Positions 35,764-44,038 of a stretch of 64,000 nt of DNA are shown here, in pieces. Below the pieces are notes generated by a model. The model was given only the letters and a program-made list of their open reading frames with translations, ran no database searches and was not told the origin of the DNA. Both the position numbers and the translations under genes were made by a program. The DNA comes from Streptococcus oralis ATCC 35037 (GTDB lineage Bacteria > Bacillota > Bacilli > Lactobacillales > Streptococcaceae). Every line of letters begins with the position of its first letter. Position 1 is the stretch's first letter. The DNA lies in NCBI RefSeq assembly GCF_900637025.1, contig NZ_LR134336.1, positions 1,456,001-1,520,000 on the forward strand, written 5' to 3'.

Positions 35764-35802
35764 AAAATCCCTTTCTGATTGCAAATGGAAACCTGAGGCC
35801 AA

Positions 35803-35951
35803 GACTCAATGAAAATCAAAGAGCAAACTAGGAAACTAGCCGCAGGCTGCTCAAAGCACTGCTTTGAGGTTGTAGATAGAACTGACGAAGTCAGTAACCT
35901 ACATACGGCAAGGCGACGTTGACGCAGTTTGAATTTGATTTTTGAAGAGTA
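35803..35951 (-). repeat. BOX repeat element (boxA/boxC type)
   Basis: This unit of about 149 bases contains TACGGCAAGGCGACGTTGAC, one mismatch from the boxA sequence used in BOX typing. It has the usual ends ACTCAATGAAAATCAAAGAG and GAAGAGTA. Internal hairpins AACTGACGAAGTCAGT and AGCACTGCTTTGAGG are the expected folded parts. It lies between DUF421 and the ABC exporter, read with boxA on the minus strand. Confidence 0.9.
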
Positions 35952-35969
35952 CAAGACCCCAGGTTTTTC

Positions 35970-36605
35970 TTATTCATAAGTTACGACTGAGACGACACCC
36001 TTGTCATACTCAGCGATAAAAATATTGGCAACATTGTCATACCCTTGTTTGCTGAGGTTATCAAGCAGCCATTCTTCGCTCCGACCAATGGTTTCCAAAA
36101 TTTCGACTTGGATCACACCGTCTGTGACAACAGGATACTTGGGATTCTCATCTCCCATTTGGACTACGATGAGTTGACCGTTTTGCTCCTGCATAGCGCG
36201 TTTGACCTGTTTCATTTGGAAAATTCCCTGACTACGGAGCTTAAGAGCTACGTCCGCTGCTGATAAACCAACCGAACGGCAGGCTTCTGGATCAATCTTC
36301 CCATTTTTGATGAGCAGGGTTGGCTTCCCATCAATCAAACGTTTCACAAAGTGAACATTATTATTCAGCCATTTGAGAGTCAAGACCAGAATGGTCCACA
36401 TAATCAGGATAACTGCATACTGAAGGATACTGATAGCGCTATTGTAAATCACCCCGCCGATGATACCCCCAAGTACATAGTTCTGAATTTGATCTATTGC
36501 TGAGTTAGGCGCTAGGTTGCCCTTCCCTGTCACATTGATTACAAAAACCAGAGAAAAGAGACCCAAGGCTAGTTTGATTAAAATTTCGATATAATTGAGT
36601 GTCAT
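35970..36605 (-). CDS. DUF421 (YetF-like) membrane protein
   Basis: The 211-residue protein has three N-terminal membrane helices and a cytoplasmic DUF421 domain (IDGKPTLLIKNGKIDPEACR, then a conserved LRSQGIFQMKQVKRAMQE segment). The same family in Bacillus includes spore-related YetF/YrbG proteins; the function is unknown. It overlaps the DUF3290 gene by 4 bases, a pairing widely conserved in streptococci, so the two proteins probably act together at the membrane. Confidence 0.85.
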   Translation of the reverse strand: MTLNYIEILIKLALGLFSLVFVINVTGKGNLAPNSAIDQIQNYVLGGIIGGVIYNSAISILQYAVILIMWTILVLTLKWLNNNVHFVKRLIDGKPTLLIKNGKIDPEACRSVGLSAADVALKLRSQGIFQMKQVKRAMQEQNGQLIVVQMGDENPKYPVVTDGVIQVEILETIGRSEEWLLDNLSKQGYDNVANIFIAEYDKGVVSVVTYE

Positions 36606-37057
36606 TTGTTCACCTCCACCAGTTCAATTGCATCCGTTTTATACAATTCCACTTTCTCTAGCAGGTACTTGTCTGGCTCACTTCCGTTCAAGGCACGGTA
36701 ATAGCGATCTCCGACCTTGATAAGTGCGCCATCAGTGTCGGCAGAAGTATTGACATAAACCTCTGACTTGTCTACTCCCAATTCTTTGGAAACAAGCTCG
36801 ATGAAATGAAGTGAAGCTTGAAATTTATTATTAGATACTTGATTGTTTTGATAAGTTGTGATGCTGACCAAAAGGAGAGCTAATAAGGTCAAAGCTGAAA
36901 TCATGACCAACTCACGAAATTTGGTCCCCTTTTTATCATGATAAGCCTTGAAAGCTAAAAATCCTGTCACAGCTAATAGGACAATCCCTAAACCAAGCAT
37001 GATACCATTTTGCTGACTGATTTGGCTGAGTACATAGTCATAAGAATAGAATTTCAT
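36602..37057 (-). CDS. DUF3290 membrane protein
   Basis: The 151-residue protein has two N-terminal hydrophobic helices (about residues 17-36 and 48-66) and an extracytoplasmic domain containing VYVNTSADTDGALIKVGDRY. The sequence fits DUF3290. It is the first gene of a two-gene unit with DUF421 through a 4-base stop/start overlap. The function is not known. Confidence 0.8.
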   Translation of the reverse strand: MKFYSYDYVLSQISQQNGIMLGLGIVLLAVTGFLAFKAYHDKKGTKFRELVMISALTLLALLLVSITTYQNNQVSNNKFQASLHFIELVSKELGVDKSEVYVNTSADTDGALIKVGDRYYRALNGSEPDKYLLEKVELYKTDAIELVEVNK

Positions 37058-37148
37058 GTATTTTCACTTCCTTTCATAAAATCATTCTTAATTATAAACG
37101 AAAGAGGGTGATTTTTCAAACCATACGTTGGGGAAATGCGCCTTTTTT

Positions 37149-37157
37149 TGGTATAAT
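37149..37157 (+). promoter_or_regulatory. Extended -10 of exoA
   Basis: TGGTATAAT lies 34 bases upstream of the exoA start. A weak -35 (TTGGGG) is 18 bases farther up. Confidence 0.55.
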
Positions 37158-37190
37158 ATAGTCTGTAATCTGAATGAAAAAGGTAACATT

Positions 37191-38018
37191 ATGAAACTCA
37201 TATCATGGAATATTGACTCCCTCAATGCAGCCCTAACGAGCGACTCAGCTCGTGCAAAATTGTCCCAAGAAGTCCTACAAACCTTGGTAGCCGAAAATGC
37301 TGATATTATCGCTATCCAGGAAACCAAGCTTTCTGCAAAAGGGCCTACAAAAAAACACTTGGAAATTTTAGAAGAACTCTTCCCAGGTTATGAAAACACT
37401 TGGCGTTCCTCTCAAGAACCTGCTCGCAAAGGCTACGCTGGAACTATGTTCCTCTATAAGAAAGAACTCACACCAACGATTAGCTTCCCAGAAATCGGTG
37501 CCCCTTCTACCATGGACTTGGAAGGCCGCATCATCACCTTGGAATTTGAAGAATTTTTCGTCACCCAAGTATACACTCCAAACGCTGGCGACGGTCTCAA
37601 ACGCTTGGAAGAACGCCAAGTCTGGGATGTCAAATATGCTGAGTATTTGGCTCAACTAGACAAAGAAAAACCAGTCCTTGCGACCGGAGACTACAACGTA
37701 GCTCACAAGGAAATCGACCTTGCAAATCCTGCCAGCAATCGTCGTTCACCAGGATTTACAGATGAGGAACGTGCTGGTTTTACCAACCTCTTGGCAACTG
37801 GATTTACCGACACCTTCCGTCATCTTCACGGCGATGTCCCAGAGTGCTACACGTGGTGGGCGCAACGCAGCAAGACTTCTAAAATCAATAATACAGGCTG
37901 GAGAATCGACTACTGGCTCACCAGCAACCGCGTGGCTGACAAGGTAACCAAGTCTGACATGATTGACTCGGGTGCGCGTCAAGACCATACGCCGATTGTA
38001 TTGGAAATTGAACTCTAA
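37191..38018 (+). CDS. exoA: Exodeoxyribonuclease III / AP endonuclease
   Basis: This 275-residue DNA-repair enzyme incises at abasic sites and removes 3' blocks. Family motifs are visible: SWNIDSLNA (Asn), IIAIQETKLS (metal Glu), ATGDYNVAHKEIDLANP (Asp and Asn), and the final SGARQDHTPIVLEI (His). The frame opens at 37128, but the ATG at 37191 follows an AAAAAGG site and gives the normal length. An extended -10 TGGTATAAT (37149-37157) precedes it. Confidence 0.95.
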   Translation: MKLISWNIDSLNAALTSDSARAKLSQEVLQTLVAENADIIAIQETKLSAKGPTKKHLEILEELFPGYENTWRSSQEPARKGYAGTMFLYKKELTPTISFPEIGAPSTMDLEGRIITLEFEEFFVTQVYTPNAGDGLKRLEERQVWDVKYAEYLAQLDKEKPVLATGDYNVAHKEIDLANPASNRRSPGFTDEERAGFTNLLATGFTDTFRHLHGDVPECYTWWAQRSKTSKINNTGWRIDYWLTSNRVADKVTKSDMIDSGARQDHTPIVLEIEL

Positions 38019-38029
38019 GGAGAAAGCTA

Positions 38030-38416
38030 ATGGACTATCAAGCTGTCATTCCTGAATTTGTAGTATCTGACCTCGAAAAGTCACGCCACTTCTACTGCAA
38101 CTTGCTGGGATTTTCTGTCGAATACGAGCGTCCAGAGGAGAAATTTCTCTTCCTCTCGCTTGAAGACTGCCAACTTATGCTAGAAGAAGGCAGAACAGAA
38201 GAATTAGCCCAACTAACCTATCCTTTCGGGCGCGGTGTCAATATTTCCTTTGGCATTGAAGATGTCCCTCAGCTCCACCAAAAACTGCTGGAAGCTGACT
38301 ATCCTATCCATCGTCCGCTGACCAAAAGAGAATTTCGTGTTGGGGATCACTATATCTATCCTCATGAATTTGCCGTTTTGGATCCAGATGGCTATTTTTT
38401 AAGATTTAGCGAATAG
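38030..38416 (+). CDS. VOC-superfamily (glyoxalase/bleomycin-resistance-like) protein
   Basis: The 128-residue protein is a single VOC unit pair, with VIPEFVVSDLEKSRHFYCNL at the N-terminus and a closing FAVLDPDGYFLRFSE strand bearing the typical metal-ligand Glu. Relatives include bleomycin-binding proteins and glyoxalases; the substrate is unknown. AAGGAG precedes the ATG. It starts 11 bases after exoA and is probably co-transcribed with it. Confidence 0.85.
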   Translation: MDYQAVIPEFVVSDLEKSRHFYCNLLGFSVEYERPEEKFLFLSLEDCQLMLEEGRTEELAQLTYPFGRGVNISFGIEDVPQLHQKLLEADYPIHRPLTKREFRVGDHYIYPHEFAVLDPDGYFLRFSE

Positions 38417-38422
38417 AAGAAC

Positions 38423-38457
38423 AAAAGGCTACAATACTATCTAGCATTCAGCCTTTT
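38423..38457. terminator. Terminator-like hairpin after the VOC gene
   Basis: AAAAGGCT and AGCCTTTT pair across a 19-base loop, ending in Ts. It is weaker than others in the window because of the long loop. Confidence 0.5.
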
Positions 38458-38495
38458 ATTCGTTCGTTTTTATGATCTATTTACTAACAAAATAT

Positions 38496-38524
38496 TTGAT
38501 TTATAAAGCTAATTGGTGTAAAAT
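38496..38524 (+). promoter_or_regulatory. Promoter of xpt-pbuX
   Basis: TTGATT (38496-38501), a 17-base spacer and TAAAAT (38519-38524) lie upstream of the purine riboswitch, with room for a transcript start near 38531. Confidence 0.65.
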
Positions 38525-38561
38525 AAAAACATTGGCAGTAGCCTATTTAAAATTGAATATC

Positions 38562-38703
38562 ATTTTACTTGTTTATGTCGTGAATTGGCACGACGTTTCT
38601 ACAAGGTGCCGGAACACCTAACAATGAGTATGTCAGCTGGAGGTATGGTTTTGGCCATGCCTATTTTGGGGACTTACTTAGGGGATTAAGTAGGTCCTTT
38701 TTC
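38562..38703 (+). promoter_or_regulatory. Purine (guanine-type) riboswitch with terminator
   Basis: The aptamer (38562-38634) has the conserved three-way junction: P2 GTCGTG/CACGAC, J2/3 TTTCTAC, P3 GGTGCCGGAACACC and J3/1 containing AACAAT, closed by TACT/AGTA. A terminator, GGACTTACTTA/TAAGTAGGTCC followed by Ts (38670-38702), is the off state. It lies directly upstream of xpt and pbuX, genes classically repressed by guanine-bound riboswitches. Confidence 0.92.
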
Positions 38704-38764
38704 TATTTCTTGCTAGAAACTCTAAACAAGCAAATGAAGCATCTTTTAGACTTTAGGAGGTCTT

Positions 38765-39346
38765 ATGAAATTATTAGAAGAGCGCATTCTTGAGGATGGG
38801 CATATCTTGGGTGACAACATCCTCAAGGTAGATTCCTTTTTAACCCACCAAGTTGACTTTAGCTTGATGCGAGAGATTGGTAAGGTATTTGCGGACAAAT
38901 TCGCTTCTGCTGGCATTACCAAGGTCGTAACCATTGAAGCTTCAGGCATTGCCCCAGCCATTTTTACTGCCGAAGCCTTAGATGTCCCCATGATTTTCGC
39001 CAAGAAAGCTAAAAACATCACCATGAACGAAGGTATCTTAACTGCCCAAGTCTACTCCTTTACCAAGCAGGTGACCAGCACCGTTTCCATCGCTGGAAAA
39101 TTCCTTTCACCAGAGGACAAGGTCTTGATTATTGACGATTTCCTTGCTAATGGCCAAGCTGCCAAAGGCTTGATCCAAATCATCGAACAAGCTGGAGCAA
39201 AAGTCGAAGCTATCGGAATTGTTATCGAAAAATCCTTCCAAGATGGTCGTGATTTGCTTGAAAAAGCAGGCTATCCAGTCCTATCACTGGCCCGTTTGGA
39301 TCGTTTTGAAAATGGTCAGGTCGTATTTAAGGAGGCAGATCTCTAA
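38765..39346 (+). CDS. xpt: Xanthine phosphoribosyltransferase
   Basis: Xpt salvages xanthine to XMP with PRPP. The 193-residue enzyme has the PRPP-binding motif [17 protein letters not shown] and the N-terminal [10 protein letters not shown] typical of the family. AGGAGG precedes the ATG. Its stop codon shares a base with the pbuX start, so xpt and the permease form a coupled salvage unit under the purine riboswitch. Confidence 0.96.
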   Translation: MKLLEERILEDGHILGDNILKVDSFLTHQVDFSLMREIGKVFADKFASAGITKVVTIEASGIAPAIFTAEALDVPMIFAKKAKNITMNEGILTAQVYSFTKQVTSTVSIAGKFLSPEDKVLIIDDFLANGQAAKGLIQIIEQAGAKVEAIGIVIEKSFQDGRDLLEKAGYPVLSLARLDRFENGQVVFKEADL

Positions 39347-40608
39347 TGCAAAAACAAGAAAAACATTCACAAGCAGCCGTTCTTGGCTTGCAGCACTTAC
39401 TAGCCATGTATTCAGGTTCTATCCTGGTTCCCATCATGATTGCGACAGCTCTTGGCTATTCAGCTGAGCAGTTGACCTACCTAATCTCCACAGATATCTT
39501 CATGTGTGGGGTGGCCACCTTCCTTCAACTCCAACTCAACAAATACTTTGGTATTGGACTACCAGTCGTTCTCGGAGTTGCCTTCCAATCCGTCGCTCCT
39601 TTAATTATGATTGGACAAAGTCACGGTAGCGGAGCTATGTTTGGTGCCCTTATCGTTTCAGGGATTTATGTGGTTCTGATTTCAGGCATTTTCTCAAAAG
39701 TTGCCAATCTCTTCCCATCTATCGTAACAGGCTCTGTCATTACCACGATTGGATTGACCCTGATTCCTGTCGCTATTGGAAATATGGGAAATAACGTCCC
39801 AGAGCCAACTGGTCAAAGTCTTTTGCTTGCAGCCATCACTGTTCTAATTATCCTCTTGATCAACATCTTTACCAAAGGATTTATCAAGTCTATCTCCATT
39901 TTGATTGGTCTGGTTGTTGGAACTGCCATTGCTGCTACCATGGGCTTGGTTGATTTCTCCCCTGTTGCGGCAGCACCGCTTGTCCATGTTCCAACTCCAC
40001 TCTACTTTGGAATGCCAACCTTTGAAATCTCATCTATTGTCATGATGTGTATCATCGCAACGGTGTCTATGGTTGAGTCCACTGGTGTTTACCTAGCCTT
40101 GTCTGATATCACGAAAGATCCAATCGACAGCACGCGCCTTCGCAACGGTTATCGCGCAGAAGGTTTAGCTGTCCTTCTCGGAGGAATCTTTAACACCTTC
40201 CCTTACACAGGATTTTCACAAAACGTTGGTTTGGTTAAATTATCTGGTATCAAGACCCGTCTGCCAATCTACTATGCAGCTGGTTTCCTAGTCCTCCTTG
40301 GACTCCTTCCTAAGTTTGGAGCCCTAGCTCAAATCATTCCGAGTCCTGTCCTTGGTGGTGCCATGCTGGTGATGTTTGGTTTTGTTTCCCTTCAAGGGAT
40401 GCAAATCCTTGCCCGCGTTGACTTTGCTAACAATGAACACAACTTCCTTATCGCAGCAGTTTCAATCGCTGCAGGTGTCGGACTCAACAATAGTAATCTC
40501 TTTGTCAGCATGCCGACAGCCTTCCAAATGTTCTTCTCAAACGGAATTGTCGTAGCCAGCCTACTGGCCATTGTACTCAATGCAGTATTAAATCATAAAA
40601 AGAAATAA
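39346..40608 (+). CDS. pbuX: Xanthine permease
   Basis: The 420-residue membrane protein belongs to the nucleobase:cation symporter-2 family, with about 12-14 hydrophobic segments and the family motifs GLPVVLGVAFQSVAPLIMIG and GGIFNTFPYTGFSQNVGLV. It imports xanthine for Xpt. It is followed by a terminator that is duplicated beyond the restriction cassette. Confidence 0.95.
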   Translation: MQKQEKHSQAAVLGLQHLLAMYSGSILVPIMIATALGYSAEQLTYLISTDIFMCGVATFLQLQLNKYFGIGLPVVLGVAFQSVAPLIMIGQSHGSGAMFGALIVSGIYVVLISGIFSKVANLFPSIVTGSVITTIGLTLIPVAIGNMGNNVPEPTGQSLLLAAITVLIILLINIFTKGFIKSISILIGLVVGTAIAATMGLVDFSPVAAAPLVHVPTPLYFGMPTFEISSIVMMCIIATVSMVESTGVYLALSDITKDPIDSTRLRNGYRAEGLAVLLGGIFNTFPYTGFSQNVGLVKLSGIKTRLPIYYAAGFLVLLGLLPKFGALAQIIPSPVLGGAMLVMFGFVSLQGMQILARVDFANNEHNFLIAAVSIAAGVGLNNSNLFVSMPTAFQMFFSNGIVVASLLAIVLNAVLNHKKK

Positions 40609-40609
40609 G

Positions 40610-40639
40610 AAAAAGAGGTGCGAGCCTCTTTTTTGTTTA
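40610..40639. repeat. Terminator of pbuX, left copy of a direct repeat
   Basis: AAAAAGAGGTGCGAGCCTCT followed by TTTTTGTTTA is an intrinsic terminator. The same 30 bases recur at 43535-43564 with one C/T change, bracketing the restriction-modification genes. Confidence 0.85.
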
Positions 40640-40648
40640 CAAATATAA

Positions 40649-42139
40649 TCAATCCCAATTTCCATCTAATATTTCTTTTATAAACTTTTTAGGCATCCAA
40701 AAGGAGTGTTTTGTAATCCTACGTCCATCTGGAAGTTCATCCGTATCAGATAATGAACCTTTCCCAACAAATTTTCCTTTTTCAATTTCATAATAAGTAT
40801 TTGTAGCGTGTAATTTCGTAAATAGGATTCCGTTTATCTTACTTTGAGGGAAATTGGTTGAAACTTTATTACCATTTTGAGTTAATTTGACTCCATCAGA
40901 AATAATTTGTCTAGTTTCCTGCCACACTCTTTGTATTTCTTCTAATTGTCTATCCTGAAATCCCCAAAACTTGATAGAATCTAATACAAATAGCTTAGGT
41001 TCAATTTCCTTAAAAATAACGAAGAGGAATCGTTTATTGTAAATTTCATTATAAACATGTGATGATTCCCAACTATCATTTGCTGCTAGTTCTTTAAAAC
41101 AATAAGTTTTAAACGGGGAGTCTTCCTTAGGTAAATTATTCTTATCTACTCGAATAACTCTCAAATTCATGTTTGCTTTTTGAAATTCTTTTGTCTTATC
41201 TAAATCCCCTGTTAAGCCTAAAATTTTTCTAATCAGAGTACTATTCTTACCTTTTGCTTTGGGATTCACTTCAAATCTATCATATAACTCTTGTTCAGAG
41301 AAACCTTTGTAGGAGAGAATCTTCTCTGCAATAACCTCAGTAAATGATTTTTTCTCACCCTTAAAATTAGCCAGGACACTTTCTTGATCTGATTGATTAA
41401 AGATTTTATGATTAATCAGATAGGTCATATAACTTGATTTTAATTCCCAAGCTCTTTGTTTTGCTAATTCATAACTAAAAGGTTGTTGTCTTAAATCCTT
41501 TCCTTTACCTGCCCCTTTTGTACAAGTTGATAAATAGTTCCCATCTGATTCTGATAATTCATGTGCCCTTCCATTTTTGATTTTATCTGTAATCTTCTTA
41601 TAGTCTTCAAGGATAACTGCCATATCCTCCTCAAACCATTCATATAAAAATATTTTTTCAATGACATAGTCCTTCATTGTTTGATTAGGAATTAAGCCAT
41701 TGTAAAACAATAATAAAATCTTTGCGCATTTTTTCCATAAGTGGGTGGAGTAAAAATCCTCTAAATTTTCCTCCATATAGTTTAGTATTGTTAATACAAG
41801 TCGTTCTTTGGCACTAAGTGTCCCATTTTTGTTTACCTTAAAAGGAGTAACTTTTAGTTCTACACCAATTTTTTCAAAGTCAGCTTCTGAATCACTATTT
41901 GGCTGATAACCATAGAAATATTTTTCAATATAATTTCCATACTGTCCTTTTGACTTCATACTAATTGCTTTATCTTGGACCTCAGAGACTACTCTATCAT
42001 TATAATCGTCATATGATTTATAAAGCGAACGATTATACTCTTCCATAACATCGGAAAATTTTCTATCTAATAGTTTGTGAGAATATTCAATAACACTATC
42101 GATATCTTCATCGTTATAGTTAAATAAGTTTTGATCCAT
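40649..42139 (-). CDS. Sau3AI/DpnIII-like restriction endonuclease (GATC)
   Basis: The 496-residue protein matches Sau3AI-type enzymes in size and in the MutH-like catalytic core: KSKGQYGNYIEKYFYGYQPN then D87, E94 and K96 in ADFEKIGVELKVTP. The seven-residue D-to-E spacing and ExK match MutH. The second half is a diverged MutH-like repeat, as in Sau3AI. Such enzymes cut GATC regardless of adenine methylation. It is divergent from a cytosine-5 methyltransferase. The pneumococcal dpn locus lies at this same site between pbuX and the gal genes, and DpnIII is a known variant there with cytosine methylation. Confidence 0.88.
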   Translation of the reverse strand: MDQNLFNYNDEDIDSVIEYSHKLLDRKFSDVMEEYNRSLYKSYDDYNDRVVSEVQDKAISMKSKGQYGNYIEKYFYGYQPNSDSEADFEKIGVELKVTPFKVNKNGTLSAKERLVLTILNYMEENLEDFYSTHLWKKCAKILLLFYNGLIPNQTMKDYVIEKIFLYEWFEEDMAVILEDYKKITDKIKNGRAHELSESDGNYLSTCTKGAGKGKDLRQQPFSYELAKQRAWELKSSYMTYLINHKIFNQSDQESVLANFKGEKKSFTEVIAEKILSYKGFSEQELYDRFEVNPKAKGKNSTLIRKILGLTGDLDKTKEFQKANMNLRVIRVDKNNLPKEDSPFKTYCFKELAANDSWESSHVYNEIYNKRFLFVIFKEIEPKLFVLDSIKFWGFQDRQLEEIQRVWQETRQIISDGVKLTQNGNKVSTNFPQSKINGILFTKLHATNTYYEIEKGKFVGKGSLSDTDELPDGRRITKHSFWMPKKFIKEILDGNWD

Positions 42140-42254
42140 TTTCTTCTCCTATCTTTTATATTATATCAAATTAAACTAAAGCAAGCATTAATACTTGATC
42201 AATTATCGAAAATAGTATATAATGGATTAAACTGTAAAATATTAAGGAGAAAAG

Positions 42255-43520
42255 ATGAAAGTTCTCGAACTATTTGCTGGAGTTGGCGGTTTTCGCATAG
42301 GATTAGAAAATGCCGATAAGCAACTCTTTAAAACAAAATGGGCAAACCAATGGGAACCATCTCGTAAATCTCAAGATGCATTTGAGGTCTATGATTATCA
42401 CTTCCCCAATAGCGAAAACATCAATATTAGTATTTCTGATATAACAGACGAACAATTCTCCAAAATGGATGCCGATATGATTGTCGGTGGTTTTCCTTGC
42501 CAAGATTACTCAGTTGCGCGTAGCAAGAAAGATGAAAAAGGAATTGAAGGGAAAAAAGGAGTTTTATTTTGGGAGATTATTAGAGCAACGGAAATAATTA
42601 AGCCAAAATATTTAATCCTAGAAAATGTAGATAGACTTTTAAAAGCACCTTCAAAACAAAGAGGACGTGATTTTGCAATTATGCTCACAGCTTTTAATAA
42701 TCTTGGATATTCTGTAGAGTGGAGAGTTATTAATGCTGCTGATTACGGAAGAAGCCAACGAAGACGCCGTGTATTCTTTTTCGTATATCGAAATGATACT
42801 GTATTTGCAAAAAAGATTGATAATCTTTACGAAAAAAAGGAAGAAATTTTTGAAGATAATAGGTATGATGACTATATTTTCAATCAAGGCCTATTTGCAA
42901 AACAATTTCCTATTAAACCTATAGCAGTTAAAAATCGCCATGTGTTTTATGAGTTACCAAATGATATAGTTGAAGTTTCAGATACTTTTACTGGTACCGT
43001 TTGGAATACAGGAATTATGAGACATGGAAAATACTATTCTATTGATACAGAACCTAATTACAATGGCAACCCTATCACTCTAGGAGAAATTCTTCAAGAT
43101 GAAGAGGAGGTCCCAGAGAAATATTTCATTACAGATCCAGCAAAATTGGAAAAATTCCAATTCTTACGAGGTCCTAAACGAATAGAACGTACTTCTGCCA
43201 CTGGACATACTTATATCTATTCTGAAGGAGGTATGGCTCCTTATGACGATTTAAATTTACCTGGTCGAACAATGTTAACTTCTGAAGGTACCGTCAATCG
43301 TTCTACCCATTTTCTTAAAGTTAATGGCAAATACCGTCTTATAACTCCAGTTGAAGCAGAACGCCTTCAAGATTTTCCAGATAATTGGACAGCTAAAAAG
43401 AAATTGTCAGATGGATCTATTGTCAACGTTTCTGATAAAATGAGAATGTTCTTTATGGGAAATGCTTTAGTTACTGAGATTGTAAAAGAAATTGCTAAGT
43501 TTATTAAAGAAATTGATTGA
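42255..43520 (+). CDS. DNA (cytosine-5) methyltransferase, GATC-type partner
   Basis: The 421-residue enzyme has the ordered m5C motifs: I at residues 3-14 (VLELFAGVGGFR), IV with the catalytic Cys82 (GGFPCQDYS), VI (LENVDRL, ENV 123-125), VIII (SQRRRRVFF, 168-175) and the C-terminal X (FFMGNALV). It protects host DNA from the divergent Sau3AI-like nuclease, presumably as GAT-m5C. AAGGAG precedes the ATG at 42255. Specificity is inferred from the nuclease partner and locus. Confidence 0.9.
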   Translation: MKVLELFAGVGGFRIGLENADKQLFKTKWANQWEPSRKSQDAFEVYDYHFPNSENINISISDITDEQFSKMDADMIVGGFPCQDYSVARSKKDEKGIEGKKGVLFWEIIRATEIIKPKYLILENVDRLLKAPSKQRGRDFAIMLTAFNNLGYSVEWRVINAADYGRSQRRRRVFFFVYRNDTVFAKKIDNLYEKKEEIFEDNRYDDYIFNQGLFAKQFPIKPIAVKNRHVFYELPNDIVEVSDTFTGTVWNTGIMRHGKYYSIDTEPNYNGNPITLGEILQDEEEVPEKYFITDPAKLEKFQFLRGPKRIERTSATGHTYIYSEGGMAPYDDLNLPGRTMLTSEGTVNRSTHFLKVNGKYRLITPVEAERLQDFPDNWTAKKKLSDGSIVNVSDKMRMFFMGNALVTEIVKEIAKFIKEID

Positions 43521-43534
43521 TTTATCTGAAACAA

Positions 43535-43564
43535 AAAAGAGGTGTGAGCCTCTTTTTTGTTTAT
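43535..43564. repeat. Terminator, right copy of the direct repeat
   Basis: AAAAAGAGGTGTGAGCCTCT followed by TTTTTGTTTA matches 40610-40639 except for one base. It terminates the methyltransferase gene and marks the right edge of the cassette. Confidence 0.85.
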
Positions 43565-43990
43565 CTATATCCTTACCTGTCTGTCTTCTGACCGCTGGCC
43601 TGTGACAAACATGGTAAAGGTGGCTTTGCAGACATTTCTGCCTTCTTGATTGGTGATATCCACATCCACGACACAAGTTGTGCGACCTTGATGGACACAT
43701 TCTCCTTTAATGGTCAGTACATCGTCAAGTTTTCCTGCCTTAAGGTAGTTGATAGAGGACTGAAGCGTCACTCCATCAAGCCCCAGCGAGATAACCACTA
43801 GACCACTAATCTGGTCACAAAGGGTGAAGAGATAGCCTCCATGGGCATTGCCATAGTAATTGAGCGACGAGTCCACTACTTTTGTCGTCACCACAACATG
43901 ACCGTCTCTCATTTTTTCTATTTCGTAATTTTCAAAAGCAGATATAGCGTCAAAATGAAAATCTTTCATCGTTTCCTCCTGATAGTTCAA
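43565..43990 (-). CDS. PaaI-family hotdog thioesterase
   Basis: The 141-residue protein has the hotdog signature YYGNAHGGYLFTLCDQISGL, with the HGG motif and Asp typical of PaaI/YdiI acyl-CoA thioesterases. The C-terminal VTIKGECVHQGRTT-like strand (here LTIKGECVHQGRTTCVVDVD) is also family-like. The substrate is unknown. GAGGAAAC precedes the start. The gene borders the restriction cassette and belongs to the core backbone. Confidence 0.85.
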   Translation of the reverse strand: MNYQEETMKDFHFDAISAFENYEIEKMRDGHVVVTTKVVDSSLNYYGNAHGGYLFTLCDQISGLVVISLGLDGVTLQSSINYLKAGKLDDVLTIKGECVHQGRTTCVVDVDITNQEGRNVCKATFTMFVTGQRSEDRQVRI

Positions 43991-44038
43991 ACGACACTAT
44001 GATACTACTTTTTGTAGGACTGTGCAAGGAGAAAGCTC

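Noticed and set aside
34018..35802. Longer start for the first ABC exporter subunit
   Set aside because: The extra 13 residues run into the gap before the BOX element and lack a ribosome binding site; the ATG at 35763 has one.
40649..43520. DpnI or DpnII identity for the restriction genes
   Set aside because: DpnII systems carry adenine methyltransferases, while this methyltransferase has PCQ/ENV/QRR cytosine-5 motifs. The nuclease has the Sau3AI-like size and a MutH core.
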